Source: JAWXVE01 sp044425555 (GTDB lineage Bacteria > Bacillota > Clostridia > Lachnospirales > Lachnospiraceae). Taken from it: DNA of 14,060 nucleotides. Both the position numbers and the translations under genes were made by a program. This document shows, in pieces, positions 1 to 7,181 of this stretch. The notes beneath the pieces were generated by a model. That model saw only the letters and a program-made list of their open reading frames with translations, did no database searches and was not told the DNA's origin. Numbering within the stretch: position 1 is the first letter of the stretch; every line of letters begins with the position of its first letter. The DNA lies in the NCBI GenBank assembly GCA_044425555.1, contig JAWXVF010000061.1, positions 1 to 14,060 of the forward strand. The letters are read 5' to 3'.

Positions 1-184
1 GTGTAGCAGCCTTATCCCTATATAATGCCTTATGTGATTTCTGTTCGTCAGACCAGAGATTTGCCTTCCGACTTCCTTCAGATTCCACCTCACGGTGGAC
101 ACCCTTGTCATTGACTATGTCTTTCCCACTACTAGGGCAGACTCGGGACTTTAACCCGTTAGATTGTGTCCATGCTGGGCACAC
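1..184 (-). mobile_element. 5' part of a bacterial group IIC intron (partial, leaves window)
   Basis: Read on the minus strand, the segment starting at 184 opens with GTGTGCCCAGCATGG, the GUGYG 5' end of group II introns. It continues with blocks I recall from class IIC introns such as Oceanobacillus O.i.I1: GGGUUAAAGUCCCGA (about 158-144), AAGGGUGUCC (about 109-100), the hairpin TCCACC/GGTGGA (84-99), AUCUGAAGGAAG and GGUCUGACGAACA. These belong to domain I of the ribozyme. The rest of the ribozyme and any reverse transcriptase/maturase gene would lie left of position 1, so I cannot say whether the element is complete. The 5' exon ends at 185, eight nt beyond the T-tract of the terminator at 193-224, which is the preferred IIC target. 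A 4-nt block TACA (positions 5-2, minus strand) sits where EBS1 is expected and is complementary to the last four exon bases TGTA (188-185). The assignment rests on remembered consensus, not on a search. Confidence 0.85.
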
Positions 185-192
185 TACAATGT

Positions 193-224
193 AAAAAACT
201 CTATCGCAACTGATAGAGTTTTTT
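193..224 (-). terminator. Rho-independent terminator of the NlpC/P60 gene
   Basis: A perfect 13-bp stem (193-205 with 212-224) encloses a 6-nt loop. It has an A-tract on one side and a T-tract on the other, so it could work in both directions. On the minus strand it lies 43 nt after the stop codon at 267. The group IIC intron begins 8 nt after the T-tract. Confidence 0.9.
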
Positions 225-240
225 ATTTACTTCCTATTGT

Positions 241-284
241 GTTCTTGTAGAACTTTCTATAAGATCTTAGAAAATTCTACGAAC
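241..284 (-). repeat. Imperfect inverted repeat spanning the nlpC-like stop codon
   Basis: The left half (241-264) and right half (265-284) are complementary with two small bulges: GTTC/GAAC, GTAGAA/TTCTAC, TTTCTA/TAGAAA and AGA/TCT. The element covers the last codons and stop codon of the NlpC/P60 gene. It would fold in the mRNA as a long hairpin just before the terminator hairpin. It may protect the 3' end or assist termination; the function is inferred. Confidence 0.5.
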
Positions 285-1502
285 AGATAAAATCGTCTTA
301 TAACTTGCATTGGATACAATGATTCCCGTTCTAGCAGTACTTGCATGAACAATACTTCCATTTCCAATATAGATTCCTACGTGTCCTGAGTAGCATATAA
401 TATCCCCTGGCTGTGCATTTCCAATACCACCTACATCATAACCTGCAGATCTTTGTGAACTAGAAGTTCTTGGTAGAGAAACCCCAAAATTCTTATACAC
501 ACTTTGAACAAATCCTGAACAATCAGTACCATTCGTTAAGCTTGTGCCACCATATACGTATGGATTACCAACAAATTGTAATGCAAAGTTGGCAACACTT
601 GAGCCCATACCACTTCCAGATGCAGTAGCCACTGGTGCTGGTGTAGCAACTTGTTCTACTGGTGCACTTTCTTGTTGTATAGTGGTTGCGTTAGCTGCTG
701 CTGTAGCGGCTGCTTGTGCTTCACGCTCTGCTTGAATAGCTGCTGCTGCTTCATTGGCTACACGTCTTTCTTCTTCTTCTTTTTCCAATCTAGCACGTTC
801 TTCTTCTGCCGACTCAGCTTCTACAAATTCTGTATGAAGTGTAAGGAAATCCATAGATGCATATCCTTCCCCTTCTTCCATAGTCACTTTCGCCCAGCCA
901 TCTACTTCTTCTAATACAATTAGTTGATCCTCAAATGGTATCATACCCAATATAGGGGCATCTGCACTCGCATCCTCACGAACAAATAACGTGGTGGTAT
1001 CTACGGTAGCCCATCTTAATCCCACCTCTTTCGCAAGATCAACAGCATCTTCACCTGTCACTACATACTCTGCCTTAACATAACCTGTTACCGTACCCGA
1101 TTTCATTAAGTACCAACCATCTTCAGTAACTTCGATTAATTCGCCAACTGAATCATCGTATAACTTTCCTACAATCTCACCCTCTTCTGCATCTGGTGAA
1201 TTTCTAATATTTACATAACCATTTACATCTGCAATCACTAATGAAGAAAAGTATTCTTTCTCAGCTTTCTCAGCTACCTTCTTCTCAATAATGCGACTAT
1301 CCGTAACCTTTTGTGGTTCAATAGGAACCTCAACACCCGGTTTCAAATCATTTAAAGATGTACCATCTTCTAATACTAATGCCAACCCTGCTGCGGGTAA
1401 CACCGAAGAAGCAGTCTGTGCATACGTAGTAATAGGAAAACTTGTTATTGCTACTCCTGTTGCCAATGCTGTAATTGCAATTTTATTCACTCTTATCTTC
1501 AC
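267..1502 (-). CDS. Secreted SH3-domain NlpC/P60 peptidoglycan hydrolase
   Basis: A 411-residue exported cell-wall enzyme. Residues 1-28 form a signal peptide with a probable cut after TYA. Two bacterial SH3-like domains follow (about 88-147 and 165-222, with GYVNIRNSP and TLFVRED motifs), which in such proteins bind the wall. Next is a charged then Ala-rich coiled-coil linker (about 228-295). The C-terminal NlpC/P60 domain spans about 300-411. The catalytic Cys328 is in TDCSGFVQSVY, His374 in GHVGIYIG and the third polar residue His386 in IVHAS. The family is known to cut peptide stems, typically after D-gamma-glutamate next to the diamino acid. The exact bond cut here is inferred. The start is GTG, preceded by GGAGG at a 6-nt spacing. 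It is a single-gene unit with its own promoter, a WalR-like box upstream and a strong terminator downstream. It is probably a growth-linked D,L-endopeptidase of the LytE/CwlO kind. Confidence 0.93.
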   Translation of the reverse strand: MKIRVNKIAITALATGVAITSFPITTYAQTASSVLPAAGLALVLEDGTSLNDLKPGVEVPIEPQKVTDSRIIEKKVAEKAEKEYFSSLVIADVNGYVNIRNSPDAEEGEIVGKLYDDSVGELIEVTEDGWYLMKSGTVTGYVKAEYVVTGEDAVDLAKEVGLRWATVDTTTLFVREDASADAPILGMIPFEDQLIVLEEVDGWAKVTMEEGEGYASMDFLTLHTEFVEAESAEEERARLEKEEEERRVANEAAAAIQAEREAQAAATAAANATTIQQESAPVEQVATPAPVATASGSGMGSSVANFALQFVGNPYVYGGTSLTNGTDCSGFVQSVYKNFGVSLPRTSSSQRSAGYDVGGIGNAQPGDIICYSGHVGIYIGNGSIVHASTARTGIIVSNASYKTILSVRRIF

Positions 1503-1536
1503 AAGTAACCTCCAAACATCTATTCCATTATCATTT

Positions 1537-1553
1537 GTTACAAATTTGTTACA
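1537..1553 (-). promoter_or_regulatory. WalR (YycF)-type direct repeat, TGTAAC-N5-TGTAAC
   Basis: On the minus strand two identical hexamers TGTAAC (1553-1548 and 1542-1537) are separated by AAATT. This matches the published WalR/YycF consensus TGTWAH-N5-TGTWAH exactly. It lies 35 nt upstream of the start codon of a gene for a peptidoglycan hydrolase, the typical WalR target class. It falls just downstream of the best -10 element (1563-1568), which would favour repression. A weaker -10-like GATAAT (1527-1532) further downstream would instead place the box in an activating position. Binding is inferred. Confidence 0.6.
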
Positions 1554-1562
1554 CCTATAATA

Positions 1563-1591
1563 AATATATCATGCACACCGTAAAAAGTCAA
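1563..1591 (-). promoter_or_regulatory. Sigma-A-type promoter for the NlpC/P60 gene
   Basis: A -35 TTGACT (1591-1586) and a -10 TATATT (1568-1563) are separated by exactly 17 nt. The expected transcript start is near 1556, giving a 5' UTR of about 55 nt that contains the WalR-like repeat. No terminator hairpin is visible between the stop of trxB (1630) and this promoter, so some read-through from trxB is possible. Confidence 0.7.
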
Positions 1592-1629
1592 CGAGGTTTT
1601 CTAGTTTTCTCATAATTTCCAACTATTTC

Positions 1630-2547
1630 CTAATTCTCTTCTATTAAAAATTGTTGAATAGAAGTAATGGCATTGGCTCCATCGGATACAGCAGTCACTA
1701 CTTGTCGTAACTGCTTGGTACGAATATCTCCACATCCATAGACTCCCGATTGGTTCGTTGCACCTGTTTCATCTGCTACAATATAACCACTTTCATCCAC
1801 TGCCACTACATCTACAATTGCTTCACTATTTGGATGTAAGCCAATCGCTATAAAGATTCCATCTATCTCTACTCTTCGCTTTTCTCCCTCTAGATTCACA
1901 ATTTCCACTCCTGTGACTACTTCTTTCCCAATAATTTCTGTGACTTTTGCATTCCATACCATTTCTATATTAGATGCTTTCCATAATTGTTCTTGTAAAA
2001 TTGCTGCTGCTCGTAATTGATCACGTCGATGAATCACATATACTTTCGTAGCAAATCGTGATAGGAAAATAGCATCTTCTACTGCCACATCACCACCCCC
2101 TACTACTGCTACTATTTTGTCACGAAAGAACGCCCCATCACAAGTTGCACAATAAGAAACACCTTTCCCTAGACAGGTTTCTTCTCCTGCTACACCTAAC
2201 TTAGCATACGTTGCACCCATTGCTAGAATCACCGTTTTAGCATGATACGTCTCTTCCTCCGTAATCACTTGTTTTCTTTTCTCCGTACATACAAGCTTCT
2301 TTAACGTTCCTGTTTGAAATGTTATGCCTAAACGATCTGCGTGTTCTCGCATTTTCATTCCTAATTCAAATCCATTGATTTCTGGCACTCCTGGATAATT
2401 ATCCACTTCATAAGTATTGATAATCTGTCCACCACTCATTCCTGTTTTCTCTATAAGTAATGTATGTAATCTTGCCCTCTTAGCGTAAATAGCTGCTGCT
2501 AACCCTGCTGGTCCTGCTCCTACTATAATGACATCATATTCCTTCAC
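1630..2547 (-). CDS. trxB: Thioredoxin reductase (NADPH), TrxB
   Basis: A cytoplasmic FAD flavoenzyme of 305 residues, the normal length for the low-Mr bacterial family. It passes electrons from NADPH to thioredoxin. The N-terminal FAD-binding motif GAGPAGLAAA is at about 10-19. The redox-active CATC is at Cys133-Cys136 (SYCATCDGAFF). The NADPH-binding GGGDVAVEDA is at about 150-159. HRRDQLRA at 173-180 supplies the arginines that recognise the NADPH 2'-phosphate. A second FAD motif, GVYGCGD, is at about 268-274. The start is GTG with AGGGGG about 7 nt upstream. It lies 65 bp downstream of the aldo/keto reductase gene with no clear promoter or terminator between, so it may be the last gene of the sugar transport transcript. 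No thioredoxin gene is nearby. A related ferredoxin- or NADH-dependent reductase is possible, but HRRDxLRA favours NADPH. Confidence 0.92.
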   Translation of the reverse strand: MKEYDVIIVGAGPAGLAAAIYAKRARLHTLLIEKTGMSGGQIINTYEVDNYPGVPEINGFELGMKMREHADRLGITFQTGTLKKLVCTEKRKQVITEEETYHAKTVILAMGATYAKLGVAGEETCLGKGVSYCATCDGAFFRDKIVAVVGGGDVAVEDAIFLSRFATKVYVIHRRDQLRAAAILQEQLWKASNIEMVWNAKVTEIIGKEVVTGVEIVNLEGEKRRVEIDGIFIAIGLHPNSEAIVDVVAVDESGYIVADETGATNQSGVYGCGDIRTKQLRQVVTAVSDGANAITSIQQFLIEEN

Positions 2548-2612
2548 AAGAATCCCCCTATCTCATTGCTTTTTTTCTTCTATGCCCTACCATTTCTACC
2601 TACCATATTTCA

Positions 2613-3476
2613 TTAGAAGAAATGACGTTCTCTAATCTGATCTGCCTTTTGTATTAATAGATTCTTTTCCTCTTCTGTCATATCCTCTAAAATGGTGTCT
2701 GAATGTTCTACCGCATAAGAAAAACACTCAAAGTTCCCTGGGGGTACAATACTATCTGCTCCCATGGTATAGGCATACTTCATCGCTGCATTACGAAAAG
2801 CTTCTTCCTCTTTTGGAATAGGTTTACACCATGACTTTAAGTATTTAGTTGCCTTCTTTTCTTCTTCACTTTCCCAAGCACGTTCAATTAAAGATTTCAT
2901 GCCTAGAATTCCCATATTCTTCTCTTTACACGCACGTAGCAAGTTTGTACCAAATGCTTTCTTTTTATGCAATCCATAATTAGTAGGGAATAAAACGGTA
3001 TCAAAATCATACAACTCAATAGCACGTAGTCCCGCCTCTTCACTATGACAAGTAATACCTAGGCATTTTATAACCCCCTCTTCTTTTCTCTTTAGAATAG
3101 TGTCAAATGCTCCACCTGTTTGAAAAACTCGTTCTACTTCTTCTACCGTAGTAATCGCATGCAATTGATAATTGTCCATATAATCGGTATGTAACAATTC
3201 CAAGGTCTTATGAATCTCCACCTTAGCGCCTTCTGCATCACGTTGTGCTGTTTTACAAGCCAAAAAAATATCTTTACGGTACGGTTTTAAGGAGATCCCT
3301 AATTTTTCTTCCGCATCACCATACGTTGGTGCCACATCAAAGTAATTCACTCCTTTTTCTATAGCATATTCTACATACTGATCTGACTGGTCTTGTCCAT
3401 CATCCATAGAGACAATTCCTGCATAACATACGTTAGAAATCATATACCCTGTTTTTCCTAATTGCACTTGTTTCAT
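2613..3476 (-). CDS. Aldo/keto reductase family oxidoreductase
   Basis: A 287-residue NAD(P)H-dependent (alpha/beta)8-barrel enzyme that interconverts a carbonyl and an alcohol; the substrate is unknown. The catalytic tetrad is complete: Asp47 and Tyr52 in NYFDVAPTYG, Lys75 in ACKTA and His106 in YQLHA. The N-terminus QLGKTGYMIS is typical of the family. There is no clustered C-terminal Cys motif, so it lacks the 4Fe-4S extension of the longer clostridial members. The start is ATG with GGAAGGGAAG upstream. It lies 70 bp downstream of the second permease gene of a sugar ABC transporter and just before trxB. This suggests, but does not prove, a role in handling the imported sugar or in redox balance. 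The family call is secure; any substrate would be a guess. Confidence 0.88.
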   Translation of the reverse strand: MKQVQLGKTGYMISNVCYAGIVSMDDGQDQSDQYVEYAIEKGVNYFDVAPTYGDAEEKLGISLKPYRKDIFLACKTAQRDAEGAKVEIHKTLELLHTDYMDNYQLHAITTVEEVERVFQTGGAFDTILKRKEEGVIKCLGITCHSEEAGLRAIELYDFDTVLFPTNYGLHKKKAFGTNLLRACKEKNMGILGMKSLIERAWESEEEKKATKYLKSWCKPIPKEEEAFRNAAMKYAYTMGADSIVPPGNFECFSYAVEHSDTILEDMTEEEKNLLIQKADQIRERHFF

Positions 3477-3546
3477 ACGATTTACTTCCCTTCCTCTACA
3501 CTTGCACTTTTATAATGAGTTTCTTCTCCATTCTTACTACTACACA

Positions 3547-4392
3547 TTACCCTTTAATTCCACTTAAAGCAATGCCTTCTACAAATTGCTTTTGTAAGAC
3601 TACATATAATGTAAATGGAAATAAGAAAGACAAGGTAGCACCCGCCATTACCAAACCATAATTAGTAGTATAATGTCCTTTTAAAATAGATAATGCTACT
3701 GTTAAAGTCTTCGTTTCATCCGAACTAGCTGCAACTAATGGCCATAAAAAGTTATTCCATGACGAAATAAAAGTAAATACAGTCAATGAGATAATCACTG
3801 GTTTAACAAGCGGAACTACAATTCCTAAAAATGTGCGTAATTCCCCCGCTCCATCAATTTTTCCTGCCTCTAATAATTCATCTGGAAAATCTTTCATAAA
3901 TTGTGTAATTAAGAATACACCAAATGCATTAATAGAAGGTAAAATTAAAGCAGTATACGTATTTAATAAACTTAGTTCTTTCATAATTGTAAATAATGGA
4001 ATTAAGGTAACTTGACCTGGAATTGCCAAAGTTGCAATGTAGATACCATACGTAAACTTCCTTCCAGTAAACTCTTTTTTCGCAAAGGAATAGGCTGCCA
4101 TGGTACAGATTATATTATTCAAAAGGCAAGTCATAAATGCTACATAAATACTATTTAATAATGCCCTTAAAAATCCTGATTGATTCAAAACATATAAATA
4201 ATTCGAGAAGTCTAATGTTAAATCAGACCAATTAAAACTCAAGGATTCTGATTGGGTAAATGATAACATTACCATATATACAAAAGGGATAAATGCAAAA
4301 ATTGCAAAGGCGGATAAAAAGAAGCCTATGATTGGTATCGTATAGTTTTTCTTCTTATACTTCTTTTGATTTAGAGTCTTCATAGTCCTCAT
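3547..4392 (-). CDS. Carbohydrate ABC transporter permease, MalG/AraQ type
   Basis: An integral membrane subunit of 281 residues with a basic N-terminus (KKYKKK) and about six hydrophobic spans. The first is IIGFFLSAFAIFAFIPFVYM, and the others lie across about 75-270. The cytoplasmic EAA loop that contacts the ATPase is clear at about 178-200 (EAGKIDGAGE...VPLVKP). With the partner permease at 4406-5278 it would form the channel of a CUT1-family importer. The chosen ATG has GGAGGAGG 6 nt upstream, and that site overlaps the stop codon of the preceding permease gene, so translation is probably coupled. A second ATG three codons later is possible but has a poorer site. No ATPase gene is present in the window. 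Confidence 0.92.
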   Translation of the reverse strand: MRTMKTLNQKKYKKKNYTIPIIGFFLSAFAIFAFIPFVYMVMLSFTQSESLSFNWSDLTLDFSNYLYVLNQSGFLRALLNSIYVAFMTCLLNNIICTMAAYSFAKKEFTGRKFTYGIYIATLAIPGQVTLIPLFTIMKELSLLNTYTALILPSINAFGVFLITQFMKDFPDELLEAGKIDGAGELRTFLGIVVPLVKPVIISLTVFTFISSWNNFLWPLVAASSDETKTLTVALSILKGHYTTNYGLVMAGATLSFLFPFTLYVVLQKQFVEGIALSGIKG

Positions 4393-4405
4393 AGTCGTCC
4401 TCCTC

Positions 4406-5278
4406 CTATAGTTTTTCTTTAAATAATTGTTTCTGGATTACATTACATAACAAAATCAATGATACTAATAACACTGCTACTGCACTTGCATATCCCATTC
4501 GATATTCACGAAATGCCGCATTATAAATCGTATACACTAATGTTGTTGTTGCCGAACCTGGACCACCTTGCGTCATGGCATACACCACATCAAATACTTG
4601 GAACGACCATATCACTCCAAGAGTCACCACTAAATACGTAATCGGTTTAACACAAGGAAGTGTAATATGAAGAAATTGCTGTATCTTCGTAGCACCATCT
4701 ACATCAGCAGCTTCATAATAACTTGCAGGTACATTCATTAGCCCTGCGTAGAAAATCACCAAAAAATACCCAACATTTTTCCATATCGCTACAATACACA
4801 CACTTAAAAGTGCTGTACTTCTCTGTCCTAACCAATTAATATTGGGAATGCGAAACATTCCCAATATGTTATTGATTACACCATTGTCGGTGGATAATAA
4901 TAATGTCCATAAGGTTCCTACTAAAATAGCGGAGGAAATAACAGGTACAAACAATGAACTCTTCACCCACTCTCCAAACTTATTGCGAAATTTACTTGCA
5001 ATAATAGCTGCTAATCCAAGAGACACAATTGTTTGTAATGGAACAGTAATAAACGTATAATAAATTGTGTTTTTAATAGAAATCATAATATACTGATCAT
5101 TTAGCATCTTCGTATAATTACTAATTCCCGTAAATTTTGGTGCATTAATTCCATTATAATCTGTAAAACTAAAGTATACAGACATAAAGATAGGTGCGAT
5201 GATAAACGTAATTAATACGATAAAACTAGGAAGTATATACCCCCATCCTATTAAGTCTTGTTTTAATCTTTTATTCAT
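4406..5278 (-). CDS. Carbohydrate ABC transporter permease, MalF/UgpA type
   Basis: A membrane subunit of about 290 residues with six predicted spans, beginning with LIGWGYILPSFIVLITFIIA. The conserved EAA loop reads EAADVDGATKIQQF...LPCVKP. GYFLVIFYAGLMNVPASYYEA and FDVVYAMTQGGPG are typical of the UgpA/MalF/MsmF group. I place the start at the ATG of MNKRLKQ, at 5278. AAAGGTGG sits 5-6 nt before it, whereas the in-frame GTG at 5287 lies inside that ribosome binding site. The gene lies 39 bp after the solute-binding protein and 13 bp before the MalG-type permease, in the usual SBP-MalF-MalG order. The substrate cannot be read from the sequence. Confidence 0.92.
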   Translation of the reverse strand: MNKRLKQDLIGWGYILPSFIVLITFIIAPIFMSVYFSFTDYNGINAPKFTGISNYTKMLNDQYIMISIKNTIYYTFITVPLQTIVSLGLAAIIASKFRNKFGEWVKSSLFVPVISSAILVGTLWTLLLSTDNGVINNILGMFRIPNINWLGQRSTALLSVCIVAIWKNVGYFLVIFYAGLMNVPASYYEAADVDGATKIQQFLHITLPCVKPITYLVVTLGVIWSFQVFDVVYAMTQGGPGSATTTLVYTIYNAAFREYRMGYASAVAVLLVSLILLCNVIQKQLFKEKL

Positions 5279-5317
5279 AGAAACCACCTTTATTTTTATT
5301 TACTATTACTTATCATT

Positions 5318-6652
5318 CTATTTTACTGATTCTGCATATGCAGCAGTGTCATCTAAAGCCTCTTGTGCTGTAATTTCACCCATCATCATTCTCTGTAAGT
5401 TAGAAAATAACGCGTTATATACTTGTGATGAATTCTCTACAACTGGTAACGCTTTAAAGTTATTGATAGATTCTTCATACATAGCTTCGAAATTTACATT
5501 ATCATAATATCCTTCACTTGCATTAATTGGAGGCATAGCATAACGTTGTTGATGGAATTCTTCCATAACGCTTGGGCTAGTCATTGCTTTTAAAATTGCT
5601 GCTGTTTCTTCTTTGTGTTTAGTAGAATCTAACATTACTAATGCATCTACTGCTAAGAATGTATACCCTTGACTACCTTCTTCATAAGAAATAAATGGTG
5701 TAAATCCCCAGTTAATTCCTGCTTCATCAATTTTAGTTGCTGATGTAGTAGAAGATACAAACATTGCTAAATCACCACTTTTAAAAGCATCAGATACTGC
5801 TGTTGCATTCATAGCTGTTACAGAATCTGTTAAAATTCCTTTTTCTTTTAGGCTATATACCCATTCTGCTGCTTCTACACCTTCTGGACTATTAGCAATA
5901 AAGTTGCCTTCGCTATCAAAGATGTCTCCACCTGCTTGCCATAAGTATGGATAGTAGATTTCTGCTAAATCACCAAAATATCCACCCCAGTATTGTGTAA
6001 ATCCAGTTGCATCAGTTGCATCTTCTACTGCAAGTGCAATTTCTTCTAGTTCTGCCCATGTAGAAGGAACTTCATCGTACCCAGCAGTTGCTAGTAGATC
6101 CATATTGCAGTAGAGAATACGTGGTGCACCTACTACAAATGGTAACGTATATTGCGTTCCATTAATATTACCATAATCGTAGTATAAGTAATCAGCAGTA
6201 TCTTCTGTGGTAAAGTAGCTTCCAAGTTCTGCTAACACACCCATATTAATATAACTTCCTAACATTTCGTTATACATATATCCAATATCTGGACCTGTCC
6301 CACCTGAAATACCTGTCAAGTATTTTTCTTCGTAATTTTCCCAAGGAACTGTTTCAATTTTTAAGGTAGCATTTACTTCTTGTGCCACATCTGCTAACAC
6401 TCTTTGCCAAAATTCATCGTCAGTCTCATCTGTTGAACCAAATGGAGGTACCCAAATAGTGATGGTATCACCACCTGCATCTAAGGTGACTTCCCCTGAT
6501 GCATCTTCTGTTGTAGCATCTGCGGAAGGACTACTATCTGATGAACTACTCGTTCCTTGACCAGAAGTACTACTATCTGATCCGCATCCTGTTAACAAGG
6601 TAGTTGTTAACAAAGTTCCTGCTATTAAGCAAGACAATACTTTTCTTTTCAT
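5318..6652 (-). CDS. Extracellular solute-binding lipoprotein (family 1, sugar ABC importer)
   Basis: A 444-residue lipoprotein that would capture a sugar or oligosaccharide outside the membrane and deliver it to the two permeases. The signal peptide MKRKVLSCLIAG... ends in a lipobox, LLTGC, with lipidated Cys23. A Ser/Thr/Gly/Asp-rich flexible tether follows (about 24-58). The mature domain starts with the strand DTITIWVPPFGS and contains motifs common in MalE/UgpB-like proteins, such as PSTWAELEEIALAV and FKSGDLAMF. The start is ATG with AAAGGAG 7-8 nt upstream. It is the first gene of the operon, behind an extended -10 promoter. The family is clear. The ligand is unknown, and no sugar-degrading enzyme nearby helps to infer it. 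Confidence 0.93.
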   Translation of the reverse strand: MKRKVLSCLIAGTLLTTTLLTGCGSDSSTSGQGTSSSSDSSPSADATTEDASGEVTLDAGGDTITIWVPPFGSTDETDDEFWQRVLADVAQEVNATLKIETVPWENYEEKYLTGISGGTGPDIGYMYNEMLGSYINMGVLAELGSYFTTEDTADYLYYDYGNINGTQYTLPFVVGAPRILYCNMDLLATAGYDEVPSTWAELEEIALAVEDATDATGFTQYWGGYFGDLAEIYYPYLWQAGGDIFDSEGNFIANSPEGVEAAEWVYSLKEKGILTDSVTAMNATAVSDAFKSGDLAMFVSSTTSATKIDEAGINWGFTPFISYEEGSQGYTFLAVDALVMLDSTKHKEETAAILKAMTSPSVMEEFHQQRYAMPPINASEGYYDNVNFEAMYEESINNFKALPVVENSSQVYNALFSNLQRMMMGEITAQEALDDTAAYAESVK

Positions 6653-6666
6653 AATTTTCTCCTTTT

Positions 6667-6690
6667 TTTGTAAGTAATTCTTATTACAAA
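6667..6690. promoter_or_regulatory. Palindromic candidate operator in the SBP 5' UTR
   Basis: TTTGTAA and TTACAAA arms are separated by 10 nt. The element lies between the predicted transcript start (about 6712) and the ribosome binding site of the solute-binding protein gene. The position and dyad symmetry fit a repressor site for a sugar-responsive regulator. No matching regulator gene is in the window. It does not match the CcpA cre consensus. Confidence 0.35.
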
Positions 6691-6718
6691 CGTTAAAGTC
6701 CTCACTTCAACACAGTAG

Positions 6719-6727
6719 AGTATAACA
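6719..6727 (-). promoter_or_regulatory. Extended -10 promoter of the sugar ABC operon
   Basis: On the minus strand TGT precedes TATACT (6724-6719), giving the extended -10 form TGN-TATACT. At 17 nt the -35 is only the weak TGTTCA. A weak -35 is tolerated when the -10 is extended and is typical of activated or derepressed sugar operons. The transcript would start near 6712. Confidence 0.5.
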
Positions 6728-6760
6728 TATTTTTTACCTTCTGAACATATTTTTTTCAAA

Positions 6761-6800
6761 AAAGGCATTGGTAAACTGTATCTTTTTTACCAATGCCTTT
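6761..6800 (-). terminator. Rho-independent terminator after rplS
   Basis: A perfect 15-bp stem (6761-6775 with 6786-6800, AAAGGCATTGGTAAA and complement) has a 10-nt loop. On the minus strand it is followed by a T-rich tract. It lies 33 nt after the rplS stop codon and separates rplS from the sugar ABC operon. Confidence 0.88.
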
Positions 6801-6833
6801 GCTAAATTCTTATTTTCTTCTACTGAAAAGAAC

Positions 6834-7181
6834 TTATTTCACTAATTCTTTTACTTTTGCTCTCTTACCTACTCTATCTCTTAAGTAGAATAATTTTGCA
6901 CGTCTAACCTTACCACGTCTTACAATCTCCACACGTTCTACGTTTGGCGAGTGTAATGGCCATGTTTTCTCTACGCCTGTACCATTTGAAGTTTTACGTA
7001 CTGTAAAAGTTGTTCTGCAACTTCCACCTTGAATCTTAAGTACAGTTCCTTCAAATACTTGAATTCTCTCTCTATTTCCTTCTTTAATTTTACCATACAC
7101 TTTAACAGTATCTCCTACGTTAAATTCTGGTGCGTTTTCTTTTAACTGTTCTGCTTCTAATTCTCTAATAATCTCGTTCAT
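6834..7181 (-). CDS. rplS: 50S ribosomal protein L19
   Basis: A 115-residue ribosomal protein located at the 30S-50S interface. The family pattern is clear: FNVGDTVKVYGKIKEGNRER, IQVFEGTVLKIQGG, FTVRKTSNGTGVEKTWPLHSP and the basic C-terminal RRGKVRRAKLFYLRDRVGK. I use the ATG at 7181 (MNEIIRELEAEQ), the conserved L19 N-terminus. AAGGAG lies 7 nt before it. An upstream in-frame TTG at 7199 would add RRRRE and is unlikely. In many bacteria rplS follows rpsP-rimM-trmD. Here it follows aroQ and has its own promoter and terminator, so it seems to be a single-gene unit. Confidence 0.97.
   Translation of the reverse strand: MNEIIRELEAEQLKENAPEFNVGDTVKVYGKIKEGNRERIQVFEGTVLKIQGGSCRTTFTVRKTSNGTGVEKTWPLHSPNVERVEIVRRGKVRRAKLFYLRDRVGKRAKVKELVK

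Noticed and set aside
1..184. The leftmost segment as a small protein gene
   Set aside because: Group II intron motifs and the GTGTG boundary explain it much better.
544..914. Plus-strand open frames opposite the hydrolase gene
   Set aside because: They are antisense shadows of the Ala/Glu-rich linker and SH3 region, giving Cys/Phe/Ala-rich nonsense proteins without a ribosome binding site.
2586..2606. Direct repeat ATGGTAGG (minus strand) twice, 13 nt apart, before trxB
   Set aside because: Only two short copies with no dyad symmetry or known match; it could be chance.
6667..6700. CcpA cre site before the sugar ABC operon
   Set aside because: The central AACGTT resembles a LacI-family core, but the flanks do not fit the cre consensus.
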